Part shown: piece after piece, positions 16,154 through 24,475 of the stretch | How the letters are laid out: each line of letters starts with the position of its first letter | Numbering within the stretch: position 1 is the stretch's first letter | DNA from: Blastocatellia bacterium | GTDB taxonomy: Bacteria > Acidobacteriota > Blastocatellia > Chloracidobacteriales > JADJPF01 | NCBI GenBank assembly: GCA_016713405.1 | Contig: JADJPF010000020.1 | Location: 62,001-126,000 of the forward strand | Direction of reading: 5' to 3' | Length of the DNA stretch: 64,000 nucleotides | Program-made: the position numbers and the translations under genes | Notes under the pieces: generated by a model | The model's database searches: none | Told to the model about the DNA's origin: nothing | Seen by the model: only the letters and a program-made list of their open reading frames with translations

Positions 16154-17558
16154 TTAAAACTGGCGGTTAGAAACTAAATCGTTAAAAAGTGCTTTGTCAA
16201 AAGCGATTCCAAGACTTTCGCATTTAAGTCGTACTTTTTCTTCTAGGTCTGCTACTGATATTTTTCCTCCAACTTGAGTATGTACAATATCTCTCATCAT
16301 TTCCTGCATTTTAGCCCGCTGCAACCGTGGGTTAGCAGCGTTGGCTAGAACTTTATCAACATTTTTCAAGGATTTAGCAAAATAAGCAAAACTGCGAATA
16401 GGATCAGCCGCACGGCTAATTATTACTTTCATTGCGGATTCTATTTTCTCAATAGGCAAATCTTTTATTTGGATATATTGTTGGTGATCAAAACTTGTCC
16501 AAGTATTTGCAGTTAAATCATGATAGATTTCCTTTGTCCGTCTTTCATGATCTGTCATCCTTTTAAGATCATGATCATGATCTTTATTGGTTGACTTTAT
16601 GTCAGAGTCTGATCGAAGTGAGGTTGTGACAGAATCTGACATTTTTGCAGAGTCTGACATTGTGTCAGACTCTAGTGAATCATCAATAGAAGGTAAGAAA
16701 ACTTCAAAAGTTAGCCCTCCAGCTTTACCTAAGAAATGGCGATCAGTTCGTCTAATTAGACCTTGGCCTTCCAAAGAATTTAATGCTCGAAACACTGTTC
16801 GATCTGTTAAGTTCACTGATTTAGCTAGTTTACCAGCACTAACATAACAAGTTGTTTTATTAAACCCTATGAGAAAGAAAGTAAAGCCAGAGGTAAACTA
16901 CGAACTCACTATTACTAAGAATGGGAAGTAATCCTTTAAGGACATAGTTAGGAATTCTTAATTCTCCTCGAGTTAGGGCAACGGTAGTGCGGCCTGTAAT
17001 TTTGTCAGGGTCTGACTTTATTTCAGAGTCTGTAATTTTGGCTCTCTCTGATCCTGTCAGAGTCTCATCTGATGAAAAGTCAGGGTCTGACTTTATTTCA
17101 AGTTCTGATCGTCGATGAGATCGGCTTGTAGCTTGATCTAGAGACGTTTCAGATCGCTGATCGCTGATCTCAAATTGATCTTCTTCAGAATGCTGATCGT
17201 GATCAACTACAAACCAATCTACAATATTTCTTTCGTGATCAAATGGAAAAGTATCTGCCAATTTGTCAGATACTACTTTTATGTCAGACTCTGACTTTTT
17301 AACAGTATCTGACATAAAGTCAGAGTCTCTAGTATGTGACAATTTAGCAGAGGCTGACTTTATTGCAGAGTCTGACATAAAGTCAGCCTCTGCTTTTTGT
17401 GCGGCTTGTTCTTTTAGACCTTCAATAATAGGTTTAATGGGATGAAAAAGTTTTTTAGACCAGGCTTCTACTTCTGGGTCAATAGAGACATCAAATTTTT
17501 TACGTGCAGAGCGTTTTGGTTGAGAGCTAGCAGAGCGTTTTTTAGGGTTTTCTGTCAT
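16154..17558 (-). CDS. Repeat-bearing helix-turn-helix protein of a parA locus, split by a frameshift
   Basis: Two ORFs read as one protein. The first (17558-16860) ends YLWLYFLSHRV and stop; shifting by one base at about 16865-16869 gives LSHGFNKTTCYVSAGKLAKSVNLTDRTVFRALNSLEG, which joins the second ORF and completes a winged helix-turn-helix of the HTH_36 / replication-initiator type. The N-terminus is basic (KKRSASSQPKRSARKK). On both sides of the HTH lie blocks of a Ser/Asp-rich hexapeptide (SDFMSD, SDSDIKS) encoded by 18-bp DNA repeats, and a His/Asp/Gln-rich stretch. The gene starts nine bases after parA, so the pair is one operon. Role in plasmid-like replication or partition is inferred. 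Confidence 0.7.
16565..16584. repeat. 20-bp perfect palindrome with three GATC sites
   Basis: The sequence AAGATCATGATCATGATCTT equals its own reverse complement. It lies inside the HTH gene, where it encodes a Lys-Asp-His-Asp-His-Asp-Leu-Lys run, 18 bases from the nearest 18-bp repeat block. Confidence 0.85.
16602..16676. repeat. 18-bp periodic palindromic repeats, block 1 (downstream of the HTH coding part)
   Basis: Four copies of a core close to GTCAGAGTCTGAC centred at 16607, 16634, 16652 and 16670. Intervals are 27, 18 and 18 bases. The first is a perfect 11-bp palindrome (TCAGAGTCTGA); the others differ by one or two bases. Confidence 0.8.
17004..17109. repeat. 18-bp periodic palindromic repeats, block 2
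   Basis: Five copies of the GTCAG(A/G)GTCTGAC-type core centred at about 17010, 17028, 17062, 17085 and 17103. The first two and last two pairs are exactly 18 bases apart; the middle spacing is irregular. Copies at 17004-17016 and 17079-17091 are identical 13-mers. Confidence 0.75.
17107..17243. repeat. Cluster of ten GATC sites
   Basis: Ten GATC tetramers occur in about 135 bases, against an expectation of less than one. Three are in a row with four-base gaps (GATCGCTGATCGCTGATC near 17153). The coding strand uses them for Asp-Gln, Asp-His and similar pairs. Dense GATC is typical of Dam/SeqA-type origin regions, but no such system is shown here. Confidence 0.75.
17283..17394. repeat. 18-bp periodic palindromic repeats, block 3 (N-terminal part of HTH gene)
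   Basis: Six copies centred at 17289, 17307, 17325, 17352, 17370 and 17388; every interval is 18 except one of 27. The copy at 17283-17295 is a perfect 13-bp palindrome GTCAGACTCTGAC. In protein they encode hexapeptides such as SDFMSD and SAIKSA. Confidence 0.85.
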
Positions 17559-17567
17559 AAGTGTGTC

Positions 17568-18434
17568 CTATTTTTTACCTTTTGACCCTATGACTTCTAG
17601 TTTACGAGTAGGTAAAGAAAGGCGTTTTAATACTTCTTCGGAAAAATCTGCATAATTATGAGCATTTAAGGCTCTAGGTTTATATTGAGATAGAATTGAT
17701 TTATAGGCAAAAGCTTCTATTAAGCGAGTATTTTCAAAAACAATAGATTCAAAGCAAAGTTCGCCAAATTCACGTCTAATGCTAGCATCTGCTTCGGCAC
17801 TAACATTTTTGCGGTTATCAAAACGTGTAGTAACTACACCAAGCATTTCTAACTTATTATTTAATCCATTTCTAATGTTAGCAAAGGTTTCTGTAAAGTC
17901 TGAAACACCTTCTAAGCTCATATATTCAGCAGCTAAAGGGGTAATAACATGTGTTGCTGTAGTTAAATCTAGCGTTAGCAGTGGCCCAAGACTTGGAGGA
18001 GTGTCAATTATAATAAAGTCATAAAAGATACTACGAGATTCCATTTCTGCAAGCCCTGATCTAAGTAGCGTTACTTTATCAGCTTTGGCTTGCTCAAATT
18101 TAGCTACAGAAATATGGGATGGGATCATATCTAAGTTTTCGATACCTGTTTCAAAGATACAATCTTCTAAAGGGTAGATTACGGGTTTTTGTTTTAGCAT
18201 TTGGCGAGCAGAGCCACGTTTTTCAGGAGCTACTTCATAAAGTAAAAAAGTAGCTAAATGTTTGGTAATTTGATCTGTAGCCATTAGATAAGAGGTAGCA
18301 TTTTTTTGTGGATCAGAATCTATAAGTAGTGTGCTATATCCACGCAGTGACAATTCACCTGCTAAATTTACACTGGTGGTGCTTTTACCAACACCTCCCT
18401 TTTGATTAGCTATTGCAATAATAATAGGTGGCAT
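17568..18434 (-). CDS. parA: ParA-family partition ATPase
   Basis: Deviant Walker-A ATPase of the ParA/Soj class, which moves DNA or cargo over the nucleoid. From the ATG at 18434 the protein has 288 residues: MPPIIIAIANQKGGVGKSTT carries the signature lysine, DSDPQKNAT the A' motif and IIDTPPSLG Walker B. It lacks the N-terminal HTH of plasmid ParA/SopA. GGAG lies 11 bases before this start. An in-frame extension to 18506 would add CPFCGKNY, but that region overlaps strong inverted repeats and is better read as leader. No parB follows; the HTH protein may serve in its place. Confidence 0.9.
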   Translation of the reverse strand: MPPIIIAIANQKGGVGKSTTSVNLAGELSLRGYSTLLIDSDPQKNATSYLMATDQITKHLATFLLYEVAPEKRGSARQMLKQKPVIYPLEDCIFETGIENLDMIPSHISVAKFEQAKADKVTLLRSGLAEMESRSIFYDFIIIDTPPSLGPLLTLDLTTATHVITPLAAEYMSLEGVSDFTETFANIRNGLNNKLEMLGVVTTRFDNRKNVSAEADASIRREFGELCFESIVFENTRLIEAFAYKSILSQYKPRALNAHNYADFSEEVLKRLSLPTRKLEVIGSKGKK

Positions 18435-18465
18435 AAAATGAGTAGCTCCAAGTAAAAAACCAAAC

Positions 18466-18566
18466 GCCGTGCTTTTATAATTCTTGCCACAGAACGGACA
18501 AAGCACGGCATTTGGCTGGAAAAAATAATGCCAAAAATATAATTATTTTTAATCTGTTCTGTGGCA
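18466..18566 (-). promoter_or_regulatory. parA leader with interleaved inverted repeats
   Basis: Two perfect inverted repeats interlock. Arms 18466-18475 and 18500-18509 (GCCGTGCTTT and its complement) make a GC-rich 10-bp stem, followed on the transcribed minus strand by GTTTGGTTTTTT, like an attenuator. Arms 18485-18495 and 18556-18566 (TGCCACAGAAC and its complement) pair the loop of that stem with an upstream segment. The two pairings form a pseudoknot or exclude each other. Small hairpins lie between (18511-18516 with 18530-18535; 18533-18539 with 18544-18550). Confidence 0.6.
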
Positions 18567-18843
18567 GTAGACATTATATATAGGCCAATATAATGGAAGC
18601 AAGCTATATATAGTAGAGTAGATTGCTGTATTCTTAAGTATAAGATAATAGAACAGTTAGTATATTTTGATAAAATTTGACAAAAATTTTTAGATCTACC
18701 TTGATCTATGAAAACACATTAGTTAGATAAATAGATGTTAAAAAAACATAATAATTTCTCAGTACACTATTTATAGTGGATTATTATGCGATAAGACCTA
18801 ATTAGAGGATCTATAGATTACCTAATTATTTATTAATAAAATA
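18567..18843. other. AT-rich intergenic region upstream of parA
   Basis: No ORF is seen. The stretch is strongly AT-rich and holds three GATCTA hexamers (near 18691, 18702, 18810), a direct repeat of ACCTAATTA (18796-18804 and 18820-18828), a CACTAT/ATAGTG palindrome (18765-18778) and flanking ATAATAAT/ATTATTAT arms. It may contain the parA promoter and could be an origin or centromere region; that is inference. Confidence 0.4.
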
Positions 18844-18876
18844 AAATAAGCAGTCCATTTAATGAACTGCTTATTT
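18844..18876 (-). terminator. Terminator after the small zinc-ribbon gene
   Basis: Arms AAATAAGCAGT (18844-18854) and ACTGCTTATTT (18866-18876) with an 11-base loop. On the minus strand the stem is followed by TATTTTATT, a U-rich tail, 24 bases after the stop of the gene at 18900. Confidence 0.8.
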
Positions 18877-18899
18877 AGCTTATATTTTTACTAGATAAG

Positions 18900-19094
18900 T
18901 TACTTGCTTGTTAAAGTATCAGTATTTTTAATTGTAGTTTGGTTACGTTTTATAGCTGCTTCGCTAAAGCAAGGGCGACACCAACCATATAAAAAACCAT
19001 CTATTAAGTGAAAAGCTACAGATTCTTCATCTTTAACGCTATGATGGCAGTGTTTACATTCCCAGATACCAATATTTTGAGAGGAAGCGGACAT
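18900..19094 (-). CDS. Small zinc-ribbon-like protein
   Basis: A 64-residue protein with two CxxC pairs, CKHC near residue 13 and CRPC near residue 39, separated by a segment with His (HHSV, AFHLIDG). It should bind one zinc. No family name is recognised. AGGAG before the ATG and a terminator just after the stop support it as a real, single-gene unit. Confidence 0.7.
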   Translation of the reverse strand: MSASSQNIGIWECKHCHHSVKDEESVAFHLIDGFLYGWCRPCFSEAAIKRNQTTIKNTDTLTSK

Positions 19095-19322
19095 AAATTA
19101 CTCCTAAAAATTATTATATTAATTTAGATATTTTAATGGTGGCTTAAACGCAAAAAAGGTTGTAAGGTTGCAAAAGATTTTTAAAAATTTTGCTTATAAA
19201 AGCTTATTACTGATCTATAATTTAGTTGGTCTTAAATAATTTTAATTAAGGCAACTTAAAATAAAAAAACATCACAAATTAATGGGTAGCTTTCTTAAAT
19301 CAATTTAGACGAGGGTACTTTA

Positions 19323-20618
19323 ATGAATACCAAAATTTATACTTTTTTTATTACCTTGTTTTTGGTTTTTGTCCTGCTACCAACAGATATTTTAACTGCA
19401 AAACAAAAAAAGAAGTCTCAAAAAAATATTAAAAAAAGTGTTCCTACAGCTAAAGTTCGTTATCGAGCAAAGCAGATGCGTTTAAGGCGTGTTTTTGTGC
19501 CTGTGCATGGAGTGCTGGTTCAAACATTAACAGGAGATACTTTACTTGCACAAAACGCCCAAACCTATTTTAATCCTGCTTCAGTAATGAAAATAGCTAC
19601 TTCTATAACTGCTTTAGAAACATTAGGTTATAACTATAAATTTAATACAGAGATTTATACTAATGGTGACATAGATAAAGATAATACGCTTAATGGAGAT
19701 TTAATTATTGTTGGTTCAGGGGATCCAAGTTTATTTTATGAAAATGCGTTTTTAATAGGAGAAAATTTATCTTATTTAGGAATTAAAAAAGTAACAGGAA
19801 ATTTATTAATAACAAATCCTTTTTATCTTAATTTTGACACTTCTGTTCAACGATCAGCCCAGGAGTTAAAACTTATTTTTAGTCCTACTAACTGGACAAA
19901 ATCTGTGCAAGAGGCCTGGACAGAGTACACTGAAAATAGACCTAATGCAGTATTTCAAGGTTTAGAAATTATAGGTTCAACACAAATTATTAGTGCTGGA
20001 GAAATACCTATAAGAAAACAGTTACTTTTAACGCATCAATCTCGTAATTTGTTAGATATATTAAAGATGCAAAATGATTATTCTAATAACTTTATGGCTG
20101 AAGTCGTAGGTGAGAAAATAGGCGGGCCAAAGGTAATAGAGAAGTTTTTGATCGAAAAAGTAAAAATTAGCCCTAGTCAACTAGAAGTAGCCTCTGCATC
20201 AGGACTTGGGGAAAATAAAATGACTCCTATAGCTACACTAGAGTTATTAAGATATTTTTATAGCTCAATTAATAAAAATGGTAAAAATTTTGATCAGCTT
20301 TTACCTGCTGCTGGGGTTGATGCTGGAACTTTAGATGAGCGATTTACTAGTGCAGAACTACAAGGGAGTGTAATTGCAAAAACAGGTACATTAATTAGGC
20401 AAAAGGCAAGTGCTTTAGTTGGAATAGCTTATACTAAAGAAAAAGGCCCATTGTTTTTTGCTATCCTTAACAAAGATAATGTTTTACACGCACGACGTTA
20501 TCAGGATGAAATTATAACAAACTTAATTTATGAAAATGGCGGCCCTGTTGCTGTTCGTACTACTTCAAGTCGCTTTGAAAGCTCTCCAAATATATTGATC
20601 AATTTTAATAATAAATAA
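19323..20618 (+). CDS. dacB: D-alanyl-D-alanine carboxypeptidase/endopeptidase (PBP4, S13 family)
   Basis: Periplasmic enzyme that trims or cuts peptidoglycan cross-links. A signal segment spans about residues 5-25. The three penicillin-binding motifs are SVMK at 87-90 (catalytic Ser87), SNN near 255 and KTG near 354. At 431 residues it is a little shorter than E. coli PBP4, as in many relatives. GAGGG precedes the start. The stretch between signal and catalytic domain is very basic. Confidence 0.9.
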   Translation: MNTKIYTFFITLFLVFVLLPTDILTAKQKKKSQKNIKKSVPTAKVRYRAKQMRLRRVFVPVHGVLVQTLTGDTLLAQNAQTYFNPASVMKIATSITALETLGYNYKFNTEIYTNGDIDKDNTLNGDLIIVGSGDPSLFYENAFLIGENLSYLGIKKVTGNLLITNPFYLNFDTSVQRSAQELKLIFSPTNWTKSVQEAWTEYTENRPNAVFQGLEIIGSTQIISAGEIPIRKQLLLTHQSRNLLDILKMQNDYSNNFMAEVVGEKIGGPKVIEKFLIEKVKISPSQLEVASASGLGENKMTPIATLELLRYFYSSINKNGKNFDQLLPAAGVDAGTLDERFTSAELQGSVIAKTGTLIRQKASALVGIAYTKEKGPLFFAILNKDNVLHARRYQDEIITNLIYENGGPVAVRTTSSRFESSPNILINFNNK

Positions 20619-20625
20619 TATGTAA

Positions 20626-21294
20626 TTAAGATCTATTATCTATTATTGCTTGATGCTTAGATGAAGTAGCAGGTGGGTTAGGAGGGTTTTCAAAGGTAAT
20701 AACTGGGCATTCTTGAACTCTTTCTAATAACAATAAAGGATCAAGTTTAGGTAATTTTCTTTGTATAGGAACACCTACTTCTATAGGAGGTAGTTTAGCA
20801 AACTGATACCATTTTTTAGAACCCCGACCAATGGAAAGAAAACCCTTCTCTTAATGAGCCGTTTCCTTGTTTGAGGAGAGTTTCAACCAGAATTTGTAAT
20901 TGGCTAGCAGGACGAGTTAGAGCAAAACGTTCTAGGTGAAAGATTACTTCTGAGTGTCTAGGCTCGTCAAAAGCATTCTATCCCCAATAAACATAATTTT
21001 ATGAGCATAATTTTTAGGGTTAATACCAAAATCATTAGCAATACCTATTACATCACCTTTAAGCCTTTGACCTTGGCCTTCTACTTTAGCAAAGAAGTGG
21101 CGTAGACCTGTAGCCTTTAATGCAATTTCTGCATAGGTACTAGTAGCCATAGTTAATACGGTATGTATAAATCCTATTTTAGATAGAATTTCTAATGCTG
21201 GTGCAATCTCTGGGCGTGCTTCCACAGTAGGCAAATTTTCACGATATTTTTCTAATTTTTCAAAATTACCTATTGTTCCATCTAAATCCCACAC
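20626..21294 (-). pseudogene. HAD-superfamily hydrolase, frame-disrupted
   Basis: The frame from 21294 encodes WDLDGTIGNF (HAD motif I), a Thr-containing motif II (TMATST) and motif IV start GDRM, then stops at 20944. Adding one T in the run at 20969-20972 restores GDRMLFDEPRHSEVIFHLERFA, the correct GDxxxxD motif IV. A second shift near 20843-20850 opens a frame (FLSIGRGSKKWYQFAKL, then a Pro-rich end) to the stop at 20626. The start is weak: only GTG at 21294, with a stop a few codons upstream. Either a damaged gene or several consensus errors. Substrate unknown. Confidence 0.55.
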
Positions 21295-21344
21295 TAATAA
21301 ATAAGGTTCTTTCTATGTTTTTTTAACCTAAGGTTTATTTAAGG

Positions 21345-21641
21345 TTAGAGAATGTTATTTTCCTCTTTTCTAATTTTAGCTAATTGACGATTAACTCCAA
21401 TAACAAAACGAGGTAAAAGCAAGGAATAAGGAATCCAAACTAGCCAATTATATGGTTTAGGTAGAAAAAATAACAAAGCCAAAAAAATAATTATTCCTAT
21501 CCAACACCAAAAAGATGCTTTTATCATATAATCTTTCTCTTTTTTACTTTGTGTATTTTTAATACTAAAGTAAGTACCAATAATTCCGCCTCCTATTCCT
21601 AGAACTCCTCCAATAATTCCTCCTATTAATCCTGGATTCAT
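21345..21641 (-). CDS. Small membrane protein with glycine-zipper N-terminus
   Basis: A 98-residue protein. Residues 3-24 are a Gly-rich membrane helix (LIGGIIGGVLGIGGGIIG), and two more hydrophobic helices follow at about 43-61 and 66-84. CCAGGAGG is a strong ribosome binding site. It lies 15 bases after the M1 peptidase gene on the same strand and is probably co-transcribed. No function is recognised. Confidence 0.72.
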   Translation of the reverse strand: MNPGLIGGIIGGVLGIGGGIIGTYFSIKNTQSKKEKDYMIKASFWCWIGIIIFLALLFFLPKPYNWLVWIPYSLLLPRFVIGVNRQLAKIRKEENNIL

Positions 21642-21656
21642 AGTATAACCTCCTGG

Positions 21657-24338
21657 TTATTTTGAGCTTTTTATTGACTTTTTACTAGCATATTTAGAAC
21701 GACTTTTAACACACTTTTCTAGTTTATCACTAGCTTCTAAGACCTTTAGTTGTAAGTCTCTATCTATACTATTTTCTCTTAAATATTGTTGGACTATTTC
21801 TAGAGCTTGTGGACTAGATTGCCCACTAATAAAGGCTGCTAGCCATTCATTAATAAAAAATATTTTTCTCTGTTTTTTTAATTGTGGCAGTGCTGCTAAA
21901 GCAGGTCTTAGATAACCAATCGTTAAATTAGCTTGGTTTGGACTATTAAAAGCTCTTAAGCTAGTTTCAATCCAATTTTCTGCTAATTCGCGGTCTTGTA
22001 AATAACGCTCAAAATAATTTTTCTTTAATTCTTTATTTGCCTGTGCTGCTTTAGCAATAAAGCTATAGCGTTGTGCATCAGCACTTAAATCTTGCTTTTC
22101 TTCTATAAACAGTAGTTTTTCTGCCATTGGGTCAGATTGTGAAATTAAGCTAGTAATAAGTTCCCAACGATCTTTTGCTTTTAGCTCAATTTTATCAAAA
22201 CTCATTTTTCCTTCTAGTAAATCTACTAGCTGTTTTCTTCCTTCAGCACTACTTATTAAATTTGGTAGAGAGCGAAAGTAAGTTAAACGTAGTCCTAAGC
22301 TTTTATCAGATTTTATTTCTTGAAAAAGCATTGTTTCTAATTTAGGAGCAATTTTGTTTTTTTGTTGAAAAGATAAATAATGGCTAAAAGCTACAGCAGA
22401 GTTACTTAAAACTAATTGTACAGTGATAGGATCTTCTTCTTTACTTAAAGCTTGACAAACTAATTCTAGATATTCAACAGGTGCAAAAACGCCTTGTTGA
22501 ACTGCATTCCAAATGGCTCCCCAAAGAAGCGAGCGTAAAAACTGATCTGAAACATTTGCTAAATTACTTTTTATATAAGCTAAACTTTTACTATCTAAAC
22601 GAAACTCGCCATATCCAAAATCTTCATAATTAGCAAAAATATAATCTGGTTTAGGCTTTCCTACTACATCTGTAACTACAGTTGTAGTGCTAGTTAGACT
22701 AACAGTTAAAACTATAGCTGGTTGGTTAGTGTAGGCTAAGATTAATTTAGTTTTTAGCGGCCAAATAGTATCTTCTCCTAAAATATTATTTTGTTTTAAG
22801 CTTAGAGTGTGAATTTTTCCTGCTCTAATAGTTAAAACAGGTTCAACAACGGCCATTGCCCGACGCTTTACCCATGCATCAGCCCAAGTTTTTAAGCTAT
22901 AACCAGCCGACTTTTCATAACATTTAATTAAGTCCGACCATTCAGCATTAGAAAAAGCATAGCTACTTAAAAATGCTTGGACACCTTTTTGGAAAGCTTC
23001 TTTACCTAAATAAAACTCAAGTTGGCGAAGCATTGAAGGTGCTTTAGTGTAAACAATATTACCATAAGCTGATTTTGCATCTTTTAGATTAGGGATTTCT
23101 TGAAAAATGGGTGTTGTTCCTTTGGTGCTATCAGTTGAATATGCTCTAGGTTTATTAGCTTGATAGAAGTTTTTCCAAACGTTGCCAGGAAAGACTTTTT
23201 CCATAGCCTGATAAGCCATAAAAGTCGCAAACCCTTCTTTTAGCCAAAGATCATCAAACCATCGCATAGTAACTAAATTACCAAACCATTGATGAGCAGC
23301 CTCATGTAAAATTAAACTAGCTCGGTTTAATAAGTCATTGGGAGAAGGTTCATTAGGAAAAAGCATACGATCTTCTCTAAAAAATATGGCTCCAGCATGT
23401 TCCATTCCACCATAAGCAAATTCAGGTAAAATTACCATATCACATTTGCCAAAAGGATAAGGATAATCAAAATAGCTTGCCAAGGTTTCTAGCCCTTCAC
23501 GATGAAGACGAGCAATTTCTTTTAGCTCATTTTTAGCTTTACTTTCCTTGGATTTACGGACATATAAATCCATAGGAGTTTTGCTGTTTTCAATTTCTAG
23601 TTGTGAAAAAGGCCCGGCAGCAAAAGCAAAAAGATAAGTACTAAGAGCTTTAGTTTCTTCAAAAGTCGCTATTTGAAAGTGTCCAGGACGATTACTTATT
23701 CTTTCTTTTAAAGGGGTATTAGTTACAACTGCCCAATGTCCAGGACAAGTTATAGATAAACTAAAACGAACTTTTAAGTCAGGTTGGTCAAAACAAGGAA
23801 AAGCCATATGAGCATCACTTGGAACAAATAAACTATAAAGATACTCGTTATTGTCGTCTTTATCTATATATCGAGTAATTGCTGCACCAGATTTACGTAC
23901 AGGACAAATAAAACTTAGTTCTAAAGAATTATTACCTACTTTTAATGTTTTGCTTGGGATAATAATATGACCATTAACTTGTTGAAAATCTGTAATAATA
24001 TGACCATTAACAACTAAAAAATTATTTCTTAGTGTTCCATTAAGTTGATTAGGATCGTCTCCAAGGCTCTTAAAATCTAAAATTAATGACTCTGATGGGT
24101 TAGAAATTTGAAGTTCTATTTCAATATGACCTATTAAATTTTCATCCATAGGTTTAATTTCATAATTTAATTTATATCTTATATGAGAGTAGATAGAAGC
24201 ACGTTTATTTGCTAGTTGACGCGAAATACCAATTTCTGGAATAGTCTTTTCAGTATCTTCAATATTTACATTCGCCATAACAGGATAAAAACTTAAAAAA
24301 GTTAGAAATAAAATTAATAATATTTTGTAGTAAAACAT
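21657..24338 (-). CDS. M1-family zinc aminopeptidase, exported
   Basis: Removes N-terminal residues from peptides. A signal peptide covers residues 1-22 (ending VMANVN). The substrate-binding motif appears as GGMEHAGA near 312, in place of the usual GAMEN. The zinc site is HEAAH near 342-346 with the third ligand Glu exactly 19 residues on (WLKEGFATF), a full HEXXH-X18-E. A long helical C-terminal half follows, giving 893 residues, normal for the family. Location in the periplasm or outside is inferred from the signal. Confidence 0.92.
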   Translation of the reverse strand: MFYYKILLILFLTFLSFYPVMANVNIEDTEKTIPEIGISRQLANKRASIYSHIRYKLNYEIKPMDENLIGHIEIELQISNPSESLILDFKSLGDDPNQLNGTLRNNFLVVNGHIITDFQQVNGHIIIPSKTLKVGNNSLELSFICPVRKSGAAITRYIDKDDNNEYLYSLFVPSDAHMAFPCFDQPDLKVRFSLSITCPGHWAVVTNTPLKERISNRPGHFQIATFEETKALSTYLFAFAAGPFSQLEIENSKTPMDLYVRKSKESKAKNELKEIARLHREGLETLASYFDYPYPFGKCDMVILPEFAYGGMEHAGAIFFREDRMLFPNEPSPNDLLNRASLILHEAAHQWFGNLVTMRWFDDLWLKEGFATFMAYQAMEKVFPGNVWKNFYQANKPRAYSTDSTKGTTPIFQEIPNLKDAKSAYGNIVYTKAPSMLRQLEFYLGKEAFQKGVQAFLSSYAFSNAEWSDLIKCYEKSAGYSLKTWADAWVKRRAMAVVEPVLTIRAGKIHTLSLKQNNILGEDTIWPLKTKLILAYTNQPAIVLTVSLTSTTTVVTDVVGKPKPDYIFANYEDFGYGEFRLDSKSLAYIKSNLANVSDQFLRSLLWGAIWNAVQQGVFAPVEYLELVCQALSKEEDPITVQLVLSNSAVAFSHYLSFQQKNKIAPKLETMLFQEIKSDKSLGLRLTYFRSLPNLISSAEGRKQLVDLLEGKMSFDKIELKAKDRWELITSLISQSDPMAEKLLFIEEKQDLSADAQRYSFIAKAAQANKELKKNYFERYLQDRELAENWIETSLRAFNSPNQANLTIGYLRPALAALPQLKKQRKIFFINEWLAAFISGQSSPQALEIVQQYLRENSIDRDLQLKVLEASDKLEKCVKSRSKYASKKSIKSSK

Positions 24339-24475
24339 AAATTAAATCTAATACTCCTATTTATCAATTTGAAGTAGAATAGGAAATTACTTGCTAAAAT
24401 CTTAGTAATTTTCAATCTTAACATTTTGTTTAGGTGGTTAACCTAGTTAATTTTAATTTTTTGCTGGAGTGTTTA

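Noticed and set aside
16602..17394. CRISPR array
   Set aside because: Repeats are 11-13 bp with coding spacers of constant frame, no unique spacers of 30 bases and no cas genes.
18435..18506. ParA N-terminal extension with a CPFCG zinc-like motif
   Set aside because: The region is explained by interlocking inverted repeats, lacks a ribosome site for its GTG start, and ParA normally begins at the beta strand before KGGVGKST.
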